The notes under the pieces are model-generated. The model was not told the origin of the DNA, did no database searches, and was given only the letters and a program-made list of their open reading frames with translations. From assembly GCA_932294295.1 (NCBI GenBank), contig OW028576.1, positions 44,928,247 through 44,992,246 on the forward strand: 64,000 nucleotides of DNA. Direction: 5' to 3'. The position numbers and the translations under genes are program-made. The number at the start of each line of letters is the position of its first letter. Position 1 is the stretch's first letter. Shown piece by piece: positions 46,311 through 57,185 of this stretch. Origin of the DNA: Alitta virens (lineage: Eukaryota; Annelida; Polychaeta; Phyllodocida; Nereididae).

Positions 46311-46420
46311 CCAGGAATTGGTAGGAATTGTTGGGAGTTACGGGAATAATTGGAGTTGCGGGAATTATGGGGTTAAATGGGGCCTCTGCGACTAGCTGAC
46401 GCAGTATTACACTTAGGCAG

Positions 46421-46545
46421 GTCCAGCCTTAAGTTGGTCCCCTCCTTCCGCTACAGTGTAGGAGACTGCGGTTCCAGTGCTAGTCCAGCCTAAGTTGGTC
46501 CCCTCCTTCCGCACAAGTGTAGAAGACTGCGGTTCCAGTGCTAGT
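46421..46545. repeat. 62-bp tandem duplication
   Basis: Two copies start GTCCAGCC at 46421 and 46483 and include AAGTTGGTCCCCTCCTTCCG and GACTGCGGTTCCAGTGCTAG. They follow the 29-bp minisatellite. Confidence 0.85.
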
Positions 46546-46589
46546 CCCAGCCAAGGCCAAAATTGCATATTTTCATTAGTATAATTCAT

Positions 46590-46755
46590 AGACACTAGGG
46601 TGCCAAAGTCTTAGCTTGTGGCGCCATCTGGCGCTTTTGACGCGTTCTTAAAAACGCGGGTTTTGTCGTTCCTGTTTGGGAAACAACACAAAATTTCGTC
46701 TTGGAAGCTTTGAATCAGAACATATTGGAGCAGACTAACAGAAAACTGTCAGGGT
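46590..46755 (+). promoter_or_regulatory. Possible promoter and 5' exon of the zinc-finger gene
   Basis: This is a locally more CpG-bearing stretch (GTGGCGCCATCTGGCGC, GACGCG, AAACGCGGG) in AT-rich surroundings. It is followed by a possible splice donor (TCAGG|GTAAAT at about 46754). It is on the right strand and distance for a leader exon joined to 48121. This is inference only. Confidence 0.25.
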
Positions 46756-47222
46756 AAATAGATATCTTCTTGTAGAATAGTAGAAACTGGTTATAATGCC
46801 AGTGAAAATGTTGCAAAGCTCCGAATGAGCGATAATATGGTTGGACGCCATTGGAATGCTAGTCATTGTTTTGACACGTTTGTGGGTTCCTATTACAGGG
46901 TGCCAGATTGAGCTTTGACTGAAAATAGGGTTGTAAATGATAGTAACTACAAAATATTCTAAGTATTCAAGACTAGGGATTCTGAATAGTGGTACCCGCA
47001 CGGTAATTTAGTATTATATCAGTAATTATGTGATGAAATAGTGGTAGATTTCTGGTTTGTTAAAAAACAGGAAAAGTCGAGTTTCTTAAATTAAAGGACC
47101 ATGCTAACTCTTAGTAACTTTTAGCATAAAAACTTTTGACATGCTCTGAACAAAATTCAAGTGCAATGGTCACATTTAATTGACACAATAATTAATTGTC
47201 AGCAAATTGACATCCGAACAAT

Positions 47223-47460
47223 TGTACACTGGGCGACATTAACTTTCCACCACCTCGACATCCAAATTCGCCACCCTAAACAACCAATCACAAACACCTC
47301 TAACTAGCTCTAAGATGCTGGTACTAATGTTGGAACATTATCAGATGATGTGGAAAGTTAGTTTTTATGACAAATTATGAAGTTACAATGTGTATGATCA
47401 TGTTGTAAGGGGGTGGCGAATTTCGATGTCGTGGCGAAGTTCAGTGTCGCCGAGTGTACA
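47223..47460. mobile_element. MITE with about 50-bp imperfect inverted repeats, TA target
   Basis: The left end TGTACACTGGGCGACAT is matched in inverted orientation by ATGTCG-type and GTGTCGCCGAGTGTACA sequence at the right end. Both arms contain AATTCGCCACC and its complement. TA abuts CACTSGGCGACA at each end, suggesting Tc1/mariner-type insertion. It lies in the region upstream of the zinc-finger gene, probably in its first intron. Confidence 0.72.
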
Positions 47461-48120
47461 TCACCTTCTGCAGTTGGTTTTCAATGTATTTGGCTGCTCT
47501 TTTTGCATGTGTGATTAACATTGTCATATTGGCATGTGGCAGCGCAGAATTTACAGAAATGTGCGCAATGATTCAGATCCTAACTTTATATGGGTCATTC
47601 CACAGAAACGGTGCACCTCCTGTCCCTCAACTTTCAAATGTTATTATGACATCATGCAAAATTGGTTTTATCATCTTTAAGGCAAAAAATTTAGTGTCAA
47701 ATGTCCATTTTTTTGTCAGATGCCTTAAAAAAACTTCAGGCCGGGCCTTGTGAAGTTGGGTCAGTCGGAAATCGGAAACAAAACATTTTTTTTTAGTCAG
47801 CTTAGTCTTAATGGATAGGTGACAGCTCATGTATTGGTGTCTAAATGTGATCGACATTTATTAGAGATTTGAAATTGCATGAAATTGATACTTTGAAGTT
47901 TCATTTCAAGGTTGGTTCATCATCAGCATGTAAACAAGGCCAATAAGAAAACCCCATTTCAAGCTCATAGTTATTGTGCTCTTATAATGCAGTTGTAATA
48001 TGAATATTGATTTATTAATTGTTTTGATATTAATAATCTAACATAATCTCTAGAAATTAAACCTGTATTGGCCATAAGTTTTGATTGTAATTTCCTAAGA
48101 ATGTTATTTTTCCTTTCCAG

Positions 48121-51100
48121 ATGATCCTGGCAGAACTAGTGGGGGATCTCCCCGTGGTTATCGCTAAAGCAGTTATGAGGTTCATACAGGATGCAGAAGA
48201 TCATAACAAGGACTTCCTGACAATCCAAGGCGATCTCAATGTCACTCTGCCCGACTTGAACATATTAATTGGACTGAATCAGACTTTGACGCAAGAACAG
48301 TGTGCGCTGAATACAGCAAATGTGTCATCCCAGACTGAAGTACCTGCAGAAGCAATCGTAAAAGACGGTGGTTCTACTGACATTACTGTAAAAGTACTCC
48401 ACAAAGATAGTGGGTCATCTGCGAAATATGTCGACGTAGCTGTCCAGACGATTAAGACGGAGAAAGATGATAGCGAGACGCCAGAAATAAACATGGGAAA
48501 TGACGAAAGCGGTGACGCACGACCTATCGGTGTAATACGCAGCATAGAACCTGAAGAAGACAGTGAGGAAGATGTTGAGAGTGATTTAGATGATATTCCA
48601 TTTGTTGCGAGTCCTGAAACACCAACAAAACAAGAAGAGAATATGGATATTGACGACAGGGTGTTGATGATAACCCCACGAAGAACAAGAAGCATGGGTG
48701 GGGGTGATAGCAGCAATCCGGGGTAGCGTCGAAAGACCAAGAAGACGAATCAAACACACCCCAAAATTGCAAGATTTGTTAGCGCGACGTAAGGAGATTC
48801 AGGCTAAACGTCGAACGGTTAAAGAGCCAGAGAAGACGAAAGCGAGTGAGTCGAGTCCAAAAGGAAAGAAAGCTGCGAATAACAAGACTAATGTGACCAA
48901 AAAGACCGCAACTATATCCGCAGATGAGAATGAAGAAAATATGTTCAGTTGTTCTCTATGCAACAAAACTTTCAGTCGAAAGTCAAATTTAAATGACCAC
49001 ATGTTTACTCATAACAAGGAAGCCAACTACCAATGTCCGAAATGTGACAAGTATTTTCTGCGATTGTCGAAGTTGAAAGGTCACCATGAAAGAGCTCATG
49101 GAGAACCAATCGATCCCGATACATTAGGATTTCTCCAGAGAGCAATGTCAGGCCTAAAGGCTATTGCGGCGTTAGAAGAACAAGGTGGCCCCATGGATTC
49201 AGTTTTCAGTTGTGACTTATGCGGTCGATGTTTTAACCGTAAGTCATCGCTAAAAGATCACATGTTCACTCACAATCAGGAGTCGTCTTATCAGTGCCCG
49301 AAGTGCATGAAATTCTTCCTCCGATTATCCAAGCTCCGACTTCATTATGAGAAGGTACACGAAGGGGTATTGGACATAGATAGCTTGCCGACCCCGAAAA
49401 AAAATGTTCCAGAAGCACAACCAATACCGCCAGATTCCGAGAAACGAGGGGACCATGAATGTCCTGTGTGTTTGCGCACATTCAAGAGACATAGCAGTAT
49501 GAAGGAACACATGTTTGTTCATGATCGGCAGCATGGGTTTAAGTGTCAATCTTGTGGGTTAACATGTGTGTCCGAGGCCCGGCTAAACAGACACATCAAA
49601 CGAAAACATGGCCGAGATGCGTTAGTCGCAGAAAAAGATAGGCCATACAAATGCTCAGAATGCCCACAGTCCTTCGTCAATGAGCAGGCGTTGAATGATC
49701 ACACTGCAGGGCATGAGGTTCCGAAGGAGTTCAAGTGTGGTCGCTGCGAAGAAGTATTTCCAGACTTATCGGTCCTCCAGAAGCACCAATTAACAGTTCA
49801 TCTGAACAAGCCATCGACCATCAAAGAGAGAGAATTTCAATGCGGGATATGTCAGAAACATTTCGCCAATTCGTCTGCGTTACGGTTTCATCTAAAAACG
49901 CATGGTGATCTATTAAGATGCGATGACTGTGACAAGACTTTCGTTCGAGAAGAGGAGCTGATGGCCCATTACGAAAAAACTCACAGCTTAAAACGTGGAC
50001 GTCGGGATGAATGGCTGACCAATGTAGAAGTCCGTTGTCATGTTTGCATGGAAGACTTCGACAGTTATTATGATTTGTTGCAACACCAGAATATGCATTT
50101 AAACCTTGGTGTTGATTTTGTCAACATTGAGGGATGTGCTGTGGAGCGATTGGGGCATGACAATGAAAATGTCGATGCTAAGAATATCACTTTCTTGTGT
50201 AAGATTTGCGACAATTTTAAGGGTCTGAGAGACGCTGCGGAAATTCATATGGATGCCAACCACGCTGGTGACTTGATTCTTCCATGTGAATATTGTGACA
50301 TGAAGTTCTGGCAGGAGAGTTCATTGCGGACCCACTTGATCTTCTCACACAGTGCGCAGAGAATATACGAATGTAGGGTGTGTACGAGAAAGTTTAAGAA
50401 ACCATCAGACATGAGCGATCACCGAAAAGCTGAGCATAAAGATATCAGTCAAGCAGAATTGAGAGGACGTGTTCAATGCAAGCATTGTTCGAAGTCCTTC
50501 AACACTCCATCAAGATTGAATGACCATATTTGGGTGGTTCACGACAAGAAACCAAAGCCTCTGAAATGTCCTCATTGCCCCAAAAGTTTCATGCGGAACT
50601 ATTATCTGAAGGAACATGTGCAAACGCACACCGGAACTATGAAGTATATGTGCGAAGTTTGCGGTAAAGGATTTCGTCGACCGTATGAACTAGAGCAACA
50701 TCGACACGAGGGTGAGTTGTTCAAGTGCCACATCTGTGAGGCCACCTTCACGACCTTAAACGGATACAAACTACACGTAAGACGTCACACGGAGACGCCT
50801 CCATTGATGTGCAATTATTGTGGGAAGACTTTCTTCTTCAAAGTGCACTTAACGAATCATGAAAGATCGCACACTGGTGAGAAACCGTTCCAGTGCTCAA
50901 TCTGCAACAAATTCTTCCGGACGAAAAATTTAATGAACGAACATAAGAAGATCCACGGAGATGCAAAGCACTACTGTTCTCAGTGTTACCGAACCTTTCC
51001 TTTAAAACGACAGCTTACCGCTCACATCCAAAGCCAGCACGAACGCAACTTGTTCTACTGCGCACAATGCAGTAAATCATTCACAAGGAGGCAGTCCTTC

Positions 51101-51337
51101 AAAGCTCACGTTTTGAGACATAACCTGCTTAACCAAAACAAGCACAATCAAGAAGATGTGGCAGAGGAATATGAAGAAACTTACGAAGTGGCAGAAGATC
51201 AGGGCCAAGAACGTGAAGAAGAAGAAGAAACAAACCAAGCTTTAGTGTATTTGGTAGTTGATGAAAATACAGCTGTCATACAGGAAGACGGTGTGGTGGT
51301 CTCGCAGGCAAAACAGGTCTTTGTGCCTGCTCCTTGA
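48121..51337 (+). CDS. C2H2 zinc-finger protein with about 22 fingers; frame broken once near 48700
   Basis: This is a predicted nuclear DNA-binding protein. The first part (48121-48726) starts right after a strong acceptor (TTTTTCCTTTCCAG) with ATG. It encodes an acidic N-terminal region with no recognised domain and ends MGGGDSSNPG-stop. The second part is open from 48668 to 51337 in the next frame, basic at first (SVERPRRRIKHTPKLQ), then fingers. About 22 C-x2-C...H-x3-5-H units are visible; one near the middle of the second half (YELEQHRHEG) is atypical. The first two pairs (RKSNLNDHMFTHN, RKSSLKDHMFTHN) look internally duplicated. Only one linker is the classic HTGEKPF. An acidic tail follows. 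One extra base in the GGGTGGGGG run at 48696-48704 explains the break. The 5' exon may lie near 46600-46750. AATAAA occurs at 52068-52073. No orthologue was recognised. Confidence 0.85.
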
Positions 51338-52294
51338 ATGGTTTAAAACCTCTGAATTTGACGCAAGGTCTGCATATCTAATCCTTGAACTTTTTAAATA
51401 TAATCTTTAACCAATACAAGATGATGACATGAAATGGAACATTATGCCTGTAGAGTTTTGCATACATTAAATTAAGGGAGGGGACCTCTTAGGTTTGCTA
51501 TTTAAGTGCCTTATTAACCAATCGATATATATTATTATATAGCAAGAAATTGTTAGTATTTAACATGCACTTTGCACATAGACTTGATACTTATGATATT
51601 TATCCAGATTGTAGAATTGTTGAAATTGTTTATTGTCATGGTTTACGATCTGTTTGTACATATAACCATTCATGTTTTCTCGTTAGTTTAAGTTAGAATT
51701 GTTGTGTTTACATAGTAGATTGTTTATAAATAGTGTGTGCTAGTTGGATTTTTCCTCAATTTATTAATGGAATTAAATTTGTAAATTCTGGGAATTTAGT
51801 TTGTTTCTATTCAAAATGAACAGATGGAAAAATAATATGTAGCTGTCAATGCCAGGAGTGAGCGAAGCTATACAATATGAATATGACATGATATCTTTTT
51901 TAAATAGACTTTTTTATTTTAATTTTTTTTAACTAGCTGAAGTGCACTGCTGGGTGTTTACTGGCATTTAGTGAGTTATTTTATTCGGCTATACATTCCG
52001 ACTGACTGCCCTACCTCTAGTACACATCGTACCGTCCATGTAGGTTTTTGAATTTTCAAATTCGGACAATAAATAACGATTTTAGAGGAAAATAAGCCAT
52101 AAACTGTTGTGCGTGCCTTTCGGCACTAGGGGCGCTGCGATCGCTTACACTCGCCCCCTGGTGTGAAAAAACGCCATCGCCAGAATGTGGAAAATTGCTA
52201 TGGATACTTCTTTTGTTGTATTCAGCCTCGCTCTCATTCTGCCCATAGTTTAAAGAACGCTCTGGAACAAGGTTTATAATTTTAATAGGTCAAA
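51338..52294. other. Zinc-finger 3'UTR and spacer
   Basis: AT-rich, with AATAAA at 52068-52073. A GC-richer stretch at 52125-52165 includes GGCACTAGGGGCGCTGCG (CTCF-like) just upstream of the 262-aa frame and may be its promoter. No other gene is seen. Confidence 0.4.
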
Positions 52295-53083
52295 ATGGAC
52301 GGTCTGTTTCTATGGATGAACAGGGAAAAGTGCACTGACAAGAAAAAACATGCATACAGGGGCAAACGCGCTGCCACTGACCTGAAAAAACCTAAGTTGG
52401 AGCAAAAACACACTGACAGGCAAAAATCTAGAGAGCAAAAACACACTGACAGGCAGAAAAACAACAGCAAGCAACAACCAGTTGGAAATGTTCACGTGAA
52501 GAGGCAAGTTAATTTCCGAACTAGCTTAAATGAGAAGCGACATTTTTATCATGATCAGAAAGTCATTTGTGGAGCTTGCCCCAACAAGAAGACAAAAAAG
52601 TCTAATTTACGCAGACTTTCCAAACGCAAGGTTTCTCAACCTCGTGTCATCCTCAGTCGCGGTAGGAGACATTCTTCTTTTGGTAAAGATCCGCTCATTG
52701 CCCTGCACAGGCAACTGCGACAAAATCCTACATGGCAAACCCTTGTGAAAATAAGGGAATGGCTAAAAAAATTGTACGATATGCTTGACGGAGTCTTGTA
52801 TGAGATTGATAGGGGAATTGTAAGCAAGGACAGAGGGAGGTATCTGAAGAAAACGCTCAATGACTTGAACGGAGAATGTGCCCTCCAAATGTGCTGTCTC
52901 GAGCATCTGTGGCTCAAGATATTGGGTGCTCCTGCTGAGCAACACAAATATCTGAAAAAGAAACACAGAAGCACCACTAAAGAAATAAATAATTTCACTT
53001 CCAACCTATCCAGGGTATACAGAAATCTAGAAGATGGTATGCGCAGGTCCAACAAAAATTGTGGACTGGCTAAACACAACTAG
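52295..53083 (+). CDS. Unrecognised intronless basic protein, 262 aa
   Basis: I do not recognise the family. It is a single uninterrupted frame starting in a fair context (TCAAAATGGAC) and possibly preceded by an acceptor (TTTTAATAG). Residues 1-70 are strongly basic, with two tandem EQKHTDRQK units. Residues 90-130 contain ICGACPNKKTKK and Arg/Lys clusters (RLSKRK, SRGRR). From about 140 to the end it is rich in predicted helix, with QTLVKIREWLKKLYDMLDG, a CALQMCCLEHLWLKI segment and KYLKKKHRSTTKEINN. There is no signal peptide at the N-terminus. AATAAA lies 154 bp after the stop (53237-53242), supporting a real transcription unit. It follows the zinc-finger gene on the same strand by about 960 bp. 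It could be a domesticated element or a lineage-specific gene. Confidence 0.6.
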   Translation: MDGLFLWMNREKCTDKKKHAYRGKRAATDLKKPKLEQKHTDRQKSREQKHTDRQKNNSKQQPVGNVHVKRQVNFRTSLNEKRHFYHDQKVICGACPNKKTKKSNLRRLSKRKVSQPRVILSRGRRHSSFGKDPLIALHRQLRQNPTWQTLVKIREWLKKLYDMLDGVLYEIDRGIVSKDRGRYLKKTLNDLNGECALQMCCLEHLWLKILGAPAEQHKYLKKKHRSTTKEINNFTSNLSRVYRNLEDGMRRSNKNCGLAKHN

Positions 53084-53514
53084 CTCTGAGGAGGTTGAGC
53101 TCATCAAAACAAACCAGCCTATGACAATAACCACATTCATTCATAACTGTTAAAGAAATGTTGAAGTAAATGTTTACGTTTCCTCTTGAAAACAATTCCA
53201 AATAGCAATTGTGACCTCTTTATAACTATATTTATCAATAAACGTCAGTTTCACACCAAGTATTTATTTTAATGTCTGCTGTCTTTGTTCATTATTGTGA
53301 TTAAATTTACAGTCTGCATGGCATTCTGCCTCAGTTAGGGCTCAGGCCTATCTGTTATATATTCTGCTAAGGCCTTTTAGGAGGTTTGGAACACTTAGTG
53401 GCATCAAAACTCTACAGCCCTGTCCCTTCGTCCACACTTCCACAATGACAAAATCTACGATCTTGGCTATTCATACTGTGTTGTCGAATGCTATTCTTAT
53501 ACCGGTAGCCAAAT

Positions 53515-54860
53515 TCAAAACCAGAAAGAGCTCTAGGCCCCCTAACGATCATGCTTGCAAGTAGAATTAAGGCTCTTGAATGAAACTCAGAATGAGGCTG
53601 AATGGCAGGTCACATGACCTCACAGAGCAAGTGATCTTTTTGAACTGAATAGGGGCAACATTTGGTAGTGGTGGGACGATGATCGACTAGAGTCGAAAGT
53701 CGGTCGTTTCACGCCTTTAATCAAGTGCTTAGAAGCAAAAATGTGCAATCGATTTTAGTCGGAATGCATAAATCACCAGTGGGAAACAAATTCATTAGAT
53801 TTTTTTACCCAAACAACGAACTAATGGGCGCTTCCATTTTGCTTTGGTCATGTGAATGCATAATTTATGTTACAATATTGCTTACATCTGTCTTACGTTG
53901 GATGTCGTGAAGGATATCGTTGGTTGCTCAAACCGATTATGAACGGATCATCGGTCGGTTCCCCACAACCGATGATTGGTTTGGAGAATGAAACCGACTC
54001 CCACCACTAACATTTGGTTTTTATATCACAAACTTCTAAATCCAATAAATTTTAATGAAGGCAATATAATGGATACACAATTTTTTAATTTTGTTTCCTG
54101 GCTGGGGGAGTTTGATAAAAGTTCAAATGCATGTATTGTAGGATCCCTCAAATCAAATTAAGAAGTACTGGGCGATGGGGGCAGGCTAATCATTCTGCTA
54201 AAAGACGATCAAATCATTTATATTGTGTCCTGTCCACCAAGCAAGCAGTCTCAGACCTGCTGGGGCACTCAGAGCCGGTACATTAACAATTAACCTTCAT
54301 ATTGTTGCACTTTCAAGTTGAATGCGACTTGAAAATTACATTACTAAAACTTTTTATAATTATTTTCATTTTTCATCCTATTTTCAAAATTTACAGTTTT
54401 TCCAGACAACTATAGGCATTGCATTTTTGCTCATTGCTCTGCCCAATAAGTTACCACAAAAAAAAAAAAAGTCAATTAGGTCCAATTGTAGTGGTAGTAT
54501 GCAAAATCATTCAGCTTGGTCCTTTCTGGTTCCCTGAGCGAATAACACTCAGGTTGGGTCTGGCGAGTTCTGTGATCTAATTGGCTGATATCTAGCATCC
54601 AAACATTGAGAATTCAGTTTCCGATTGACAGACCCGACCTGTTTCCTTACTTGAGACGGGAAGGAGTCAGAGCTTAATTGGTCAGTCCCCAAAAATACAC
54701 AACCAGAAAGAGGCTGAATGGATGTAGCAACTGCCTGTGCCCTCCCTAACAACCATGATTGCAAGTCAAAGCTCCTTAGCAACCATTCACACCATTGTGG
54801 CCAGGGCCTTTTATGAAACTCAGAACGAGGCTGAATGGCAGGTCATATGATCTCACTAAC
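53515..54860. repeat. Two copies of a dispersed repeat either side of the hAT MITE
   Basis: CCAGAAAGAG...CCCTAACGATCATG...GAAACTCAGAATGAGGCTGA at about 53518-53640 recurs, diverged, at about 54708-54860 (CAACCATGATTGCAAGTC, GAAACTCAGAACGAGGCTGA, GGCAGGTCATATGA). The family is unknown. Confidence 0.55.
53666..54009. mobile_element. hAT MITE with TAGTGGTGGGA termini and perfect 8-bp target duplication
   Basis: The 344-bp element starts TAGTGGTGGGA and ends TCCCACCACTA. ACATTTGG is repeated directly outside both ends (53658-53665 and 54010-54017). The interior has AACCGA/TCGGTT-rich inverted stretches and no transposase. TIR form and 8-bp duplication are those of the hAT superfamily. Confidence 0.9.
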
Positions 54861-55407
54861 CTTGGTTGCTAAGTGATGTCACCATTTTCCCGCCATTTGC
54901 AGTTCCAGAAAGAGGTTGAATTGCTGTTATGGTAGAAGCTGTAAAATTCAGGAGTTCGGCAACAAAACTAAAAAGTGACAAAAATCGGACATTGGTTCCA
55001 AAAATATAAAATTATTGTTTATAAAATTAATTCAGAAAAGGACCTTATCTAACGTGTTGTAGAAAATCGTGGTTCTTTGTCAATTATTTTGTCCAGATTA
55101 TAAATGGCAGAAATGCTGGCAGAATCTCAAGGTTGGGGTGGCAGAAAACGTACAAATTAGTGCCATAAAGTGACAAGAAGAAAGGATACACATAATAAAA
55201 CCTTTGTGTAGAATTCAACTGTGCTGACGAAATTTGCTGTCTTTTACACTTATTGCGTAAACAATGTACAATGAATGCATCACATGCAGTTTGAACAGAT
55301 GAATATGTACACGGGTTTTGCTAGTATACATTATATTGTATTGTAAATTGACTAATGTTGTACATTGAACTGTGTGTTATATACTATAAAGTAAGGTGTT
55401 GGTATAT

Positions 55408-55409
55408 TG

Positions 55410-55458
<49 letters not shown>
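55408..55458. repeat. (TA)n microsatellite
   Basis: A TA run of about 50 bp, preceded by ATATTGATATACATATA. It lies upstream of the retroelement fragments. Confidence 0.9.
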
Positions 55459-55460
<2 letters not shown>

Positions 55461-55731
55461 ACTCAGATAGGGGGCCAGCTCCAGAACGGGAGCCAGTCCC
55501 TAATTAGGCCACTAAAAGAAATAATAATTTCTGTAAATTAAATTTAATAGGCCAATGATAAAAAAAATTCATGAAATAGGCCTGAGCCTTATAAAATCAG
55601 ATAACAAAATTTCAGAATAAAATCACATTTGTCTGAGCCTCCAGCAACTGAGTGTAAAATAAACCACTTAGGTCACATGACCTGATTGACCAATCAAGTT
55701 GCCCCCTGGCTAGCCCCAGTTCTTCCTACAA

Positions 55732-57185
55732 TTGATGAAAAGTGAAACAAGTATTCAGAGGTTGAATTATGCCACGTACGAAGAGAAGCCATCACGGTAT
55801 GAGGATAACCAACCCGAGGAACCCTCCCAAACCAAGAAGAAGTCTCGCTCAACCAGTTGCTCAGACAGTCTGCGTCAGGAAATGGATGACATGCGAGATT
55901 CAATGCGTGAGATGCAGGAAACAATGAACAACTTTGTGACATCTCAACGCAGATCCAATACACCACCACTACACCACCACGCAGATCTACTACACCACCA
56001 CAGCATCGCCCTAACAACTACAGCACAGAACGACACTCAAGCCCAATGCCAGGTAGGCATGATAACAGCATAAATGAACTTTTCCCTGAATTCATCCCAC
56101 CGCCACGTCCCGTGGTCACAGCAGGAGTCGATCTTGCAGCCTACATTCCCTCAGGCATGAAAGCTAAGATTTGGCGGGATGAATATGTAGAATTATCACA
56201 ACTCCTGCCAACATCTAACTATCAACAGGAGACCTACACCCTGTCGTTAGACCCCTCCAGTGATAATAAATTAGGTATAAGGGTAGCAAAACCTCACTCC
56301 AGCAAAGGCTCCAGTAAATAAGTCGAGATTGGGCTCCAAACTAGCCAATCAGCAGAGACCCAAACGTTATATTGAAATTAGTTGACCCCGCCGTGACATG
56401 GCCTTACCACTACCCTTGTCCGCTGAGGTCACTCCTTTCAATTCAAAAGGGTAAAAATCTTTTGCAGTGGATACAACCACCATGAACCATGGGGGTTCTG
56501 TTTACTCTGGAAGTTGTGTTTATACATTAATAGAAGCAATGAAAACTGATTCTGAACAAGGTAAACTGTTTTAACACTCCATATGAGTGGATATCATACA
56601 CTGTTAACGGCGGACAAGCCCATCTAATTGTTTTTCTTAGTTTGACAGCTATGACCACGTGAGCCACATGAATAAATTATGATAATACCTCAACTTTGCA
56701 AGATTTGCCTGGGGTACATTTCCTGGGTGCAAAACCCAAACCTTACAACATAACCATTGATCAATGGGAAGAAGCCTTCTTGATTTATATGTCATTATAT
56801 ACCCAGCGTCACAATGTACGTGGGCTCCGCCATGTGCACGTACATGATGCAAATTTCTGCTATTATGATGAACAATTCGCATTTACCGTCCTAACCCAAT
56901 TTGGCCCCAGAAACGCACACCACAAAGCAACCACAACTATAACAACAATACCAAGTCGCCCTTTCGCGTCCCCCGCGGCTTCTGTGTCGCCTACTATGTT
57001 AGCAACTCATACTGTAAAGTGCCACACCGCTGCACTTAAAAACACATCTGCCCAAACTGTAGCGATCGAAAAACATCCTATGTACAAATGCGACAATTCC
57101 CCCAAAACTGCCACCAAAACAGACAACCAGCCCAGTGGGCAAATAAACTACAAACCTACCCACACCAGTGTGGGTAAATAGACTG
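55732..57185 (+). pseudogene. Decayed retroelement ORF1 (Gag-like), interrupted by a nested repeat
   Basis: Three collinear coding pieces are seen. 55732-56073 has a coiled-coil-like SLRQEMDDMRDSMREMQETM stretch. 56046-56321 in another frame has AAYIPSGMKAKIWRDEYVEL. 56696 onward has ITIDQWEEAFLIYMSLYTQR and NFCYYDEQF. Around 56970-57060 another frame reads as Cys-rich (GFCVAYY...C...C, a stop, then KHICPNCS). This order (coiled coil, IWxxEYVD, QWxxAFxxFMxIY, YDExFR, Cys-rich KHxCPxC) resembles ORF1 of DIRS-type and related invertebrate retroelements. It has stops, frame changes and a repeat inserted at about 56330-56690. Downstream RT/recombinase was not found. Confidence 0.5.
56472..56692 (-). 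repeat. Dispersed repeat nested in the ORF1 fragment; inverted copy of 16676-16893
   Basis: CATGAATAAATTATGATAAT, GCCCATCTAATTGTTTTTCT and TTTACTCTGGAAGTTGTGTT here are the complements of segments at 16676-16893 in the receptor intron. The order is inverted and the two are similar over about 220 bp. Family unknown. Confidence 0.7.

Larger units (their letters stand above)
43219..46600. other. Intergenic stretch right of Harbinger
   Basis: No host gene was recognised. It holds a LINE reverse-transcriptase remnant (44587-44790), a hAT MITE copy, the 29-bp minisatellite and a 62-bp duplication. 43220-44580 is plain AT-rich sequence. Confidence 0.5.

Noticed and set aside
47560..47592. About 30-bp match to 61317-61347 (GCGCAAYRATTCAGATCCYA)
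   Set aside because: Shared text is short and without boundaries; it may be a repeat fragment but nothing more can be said.
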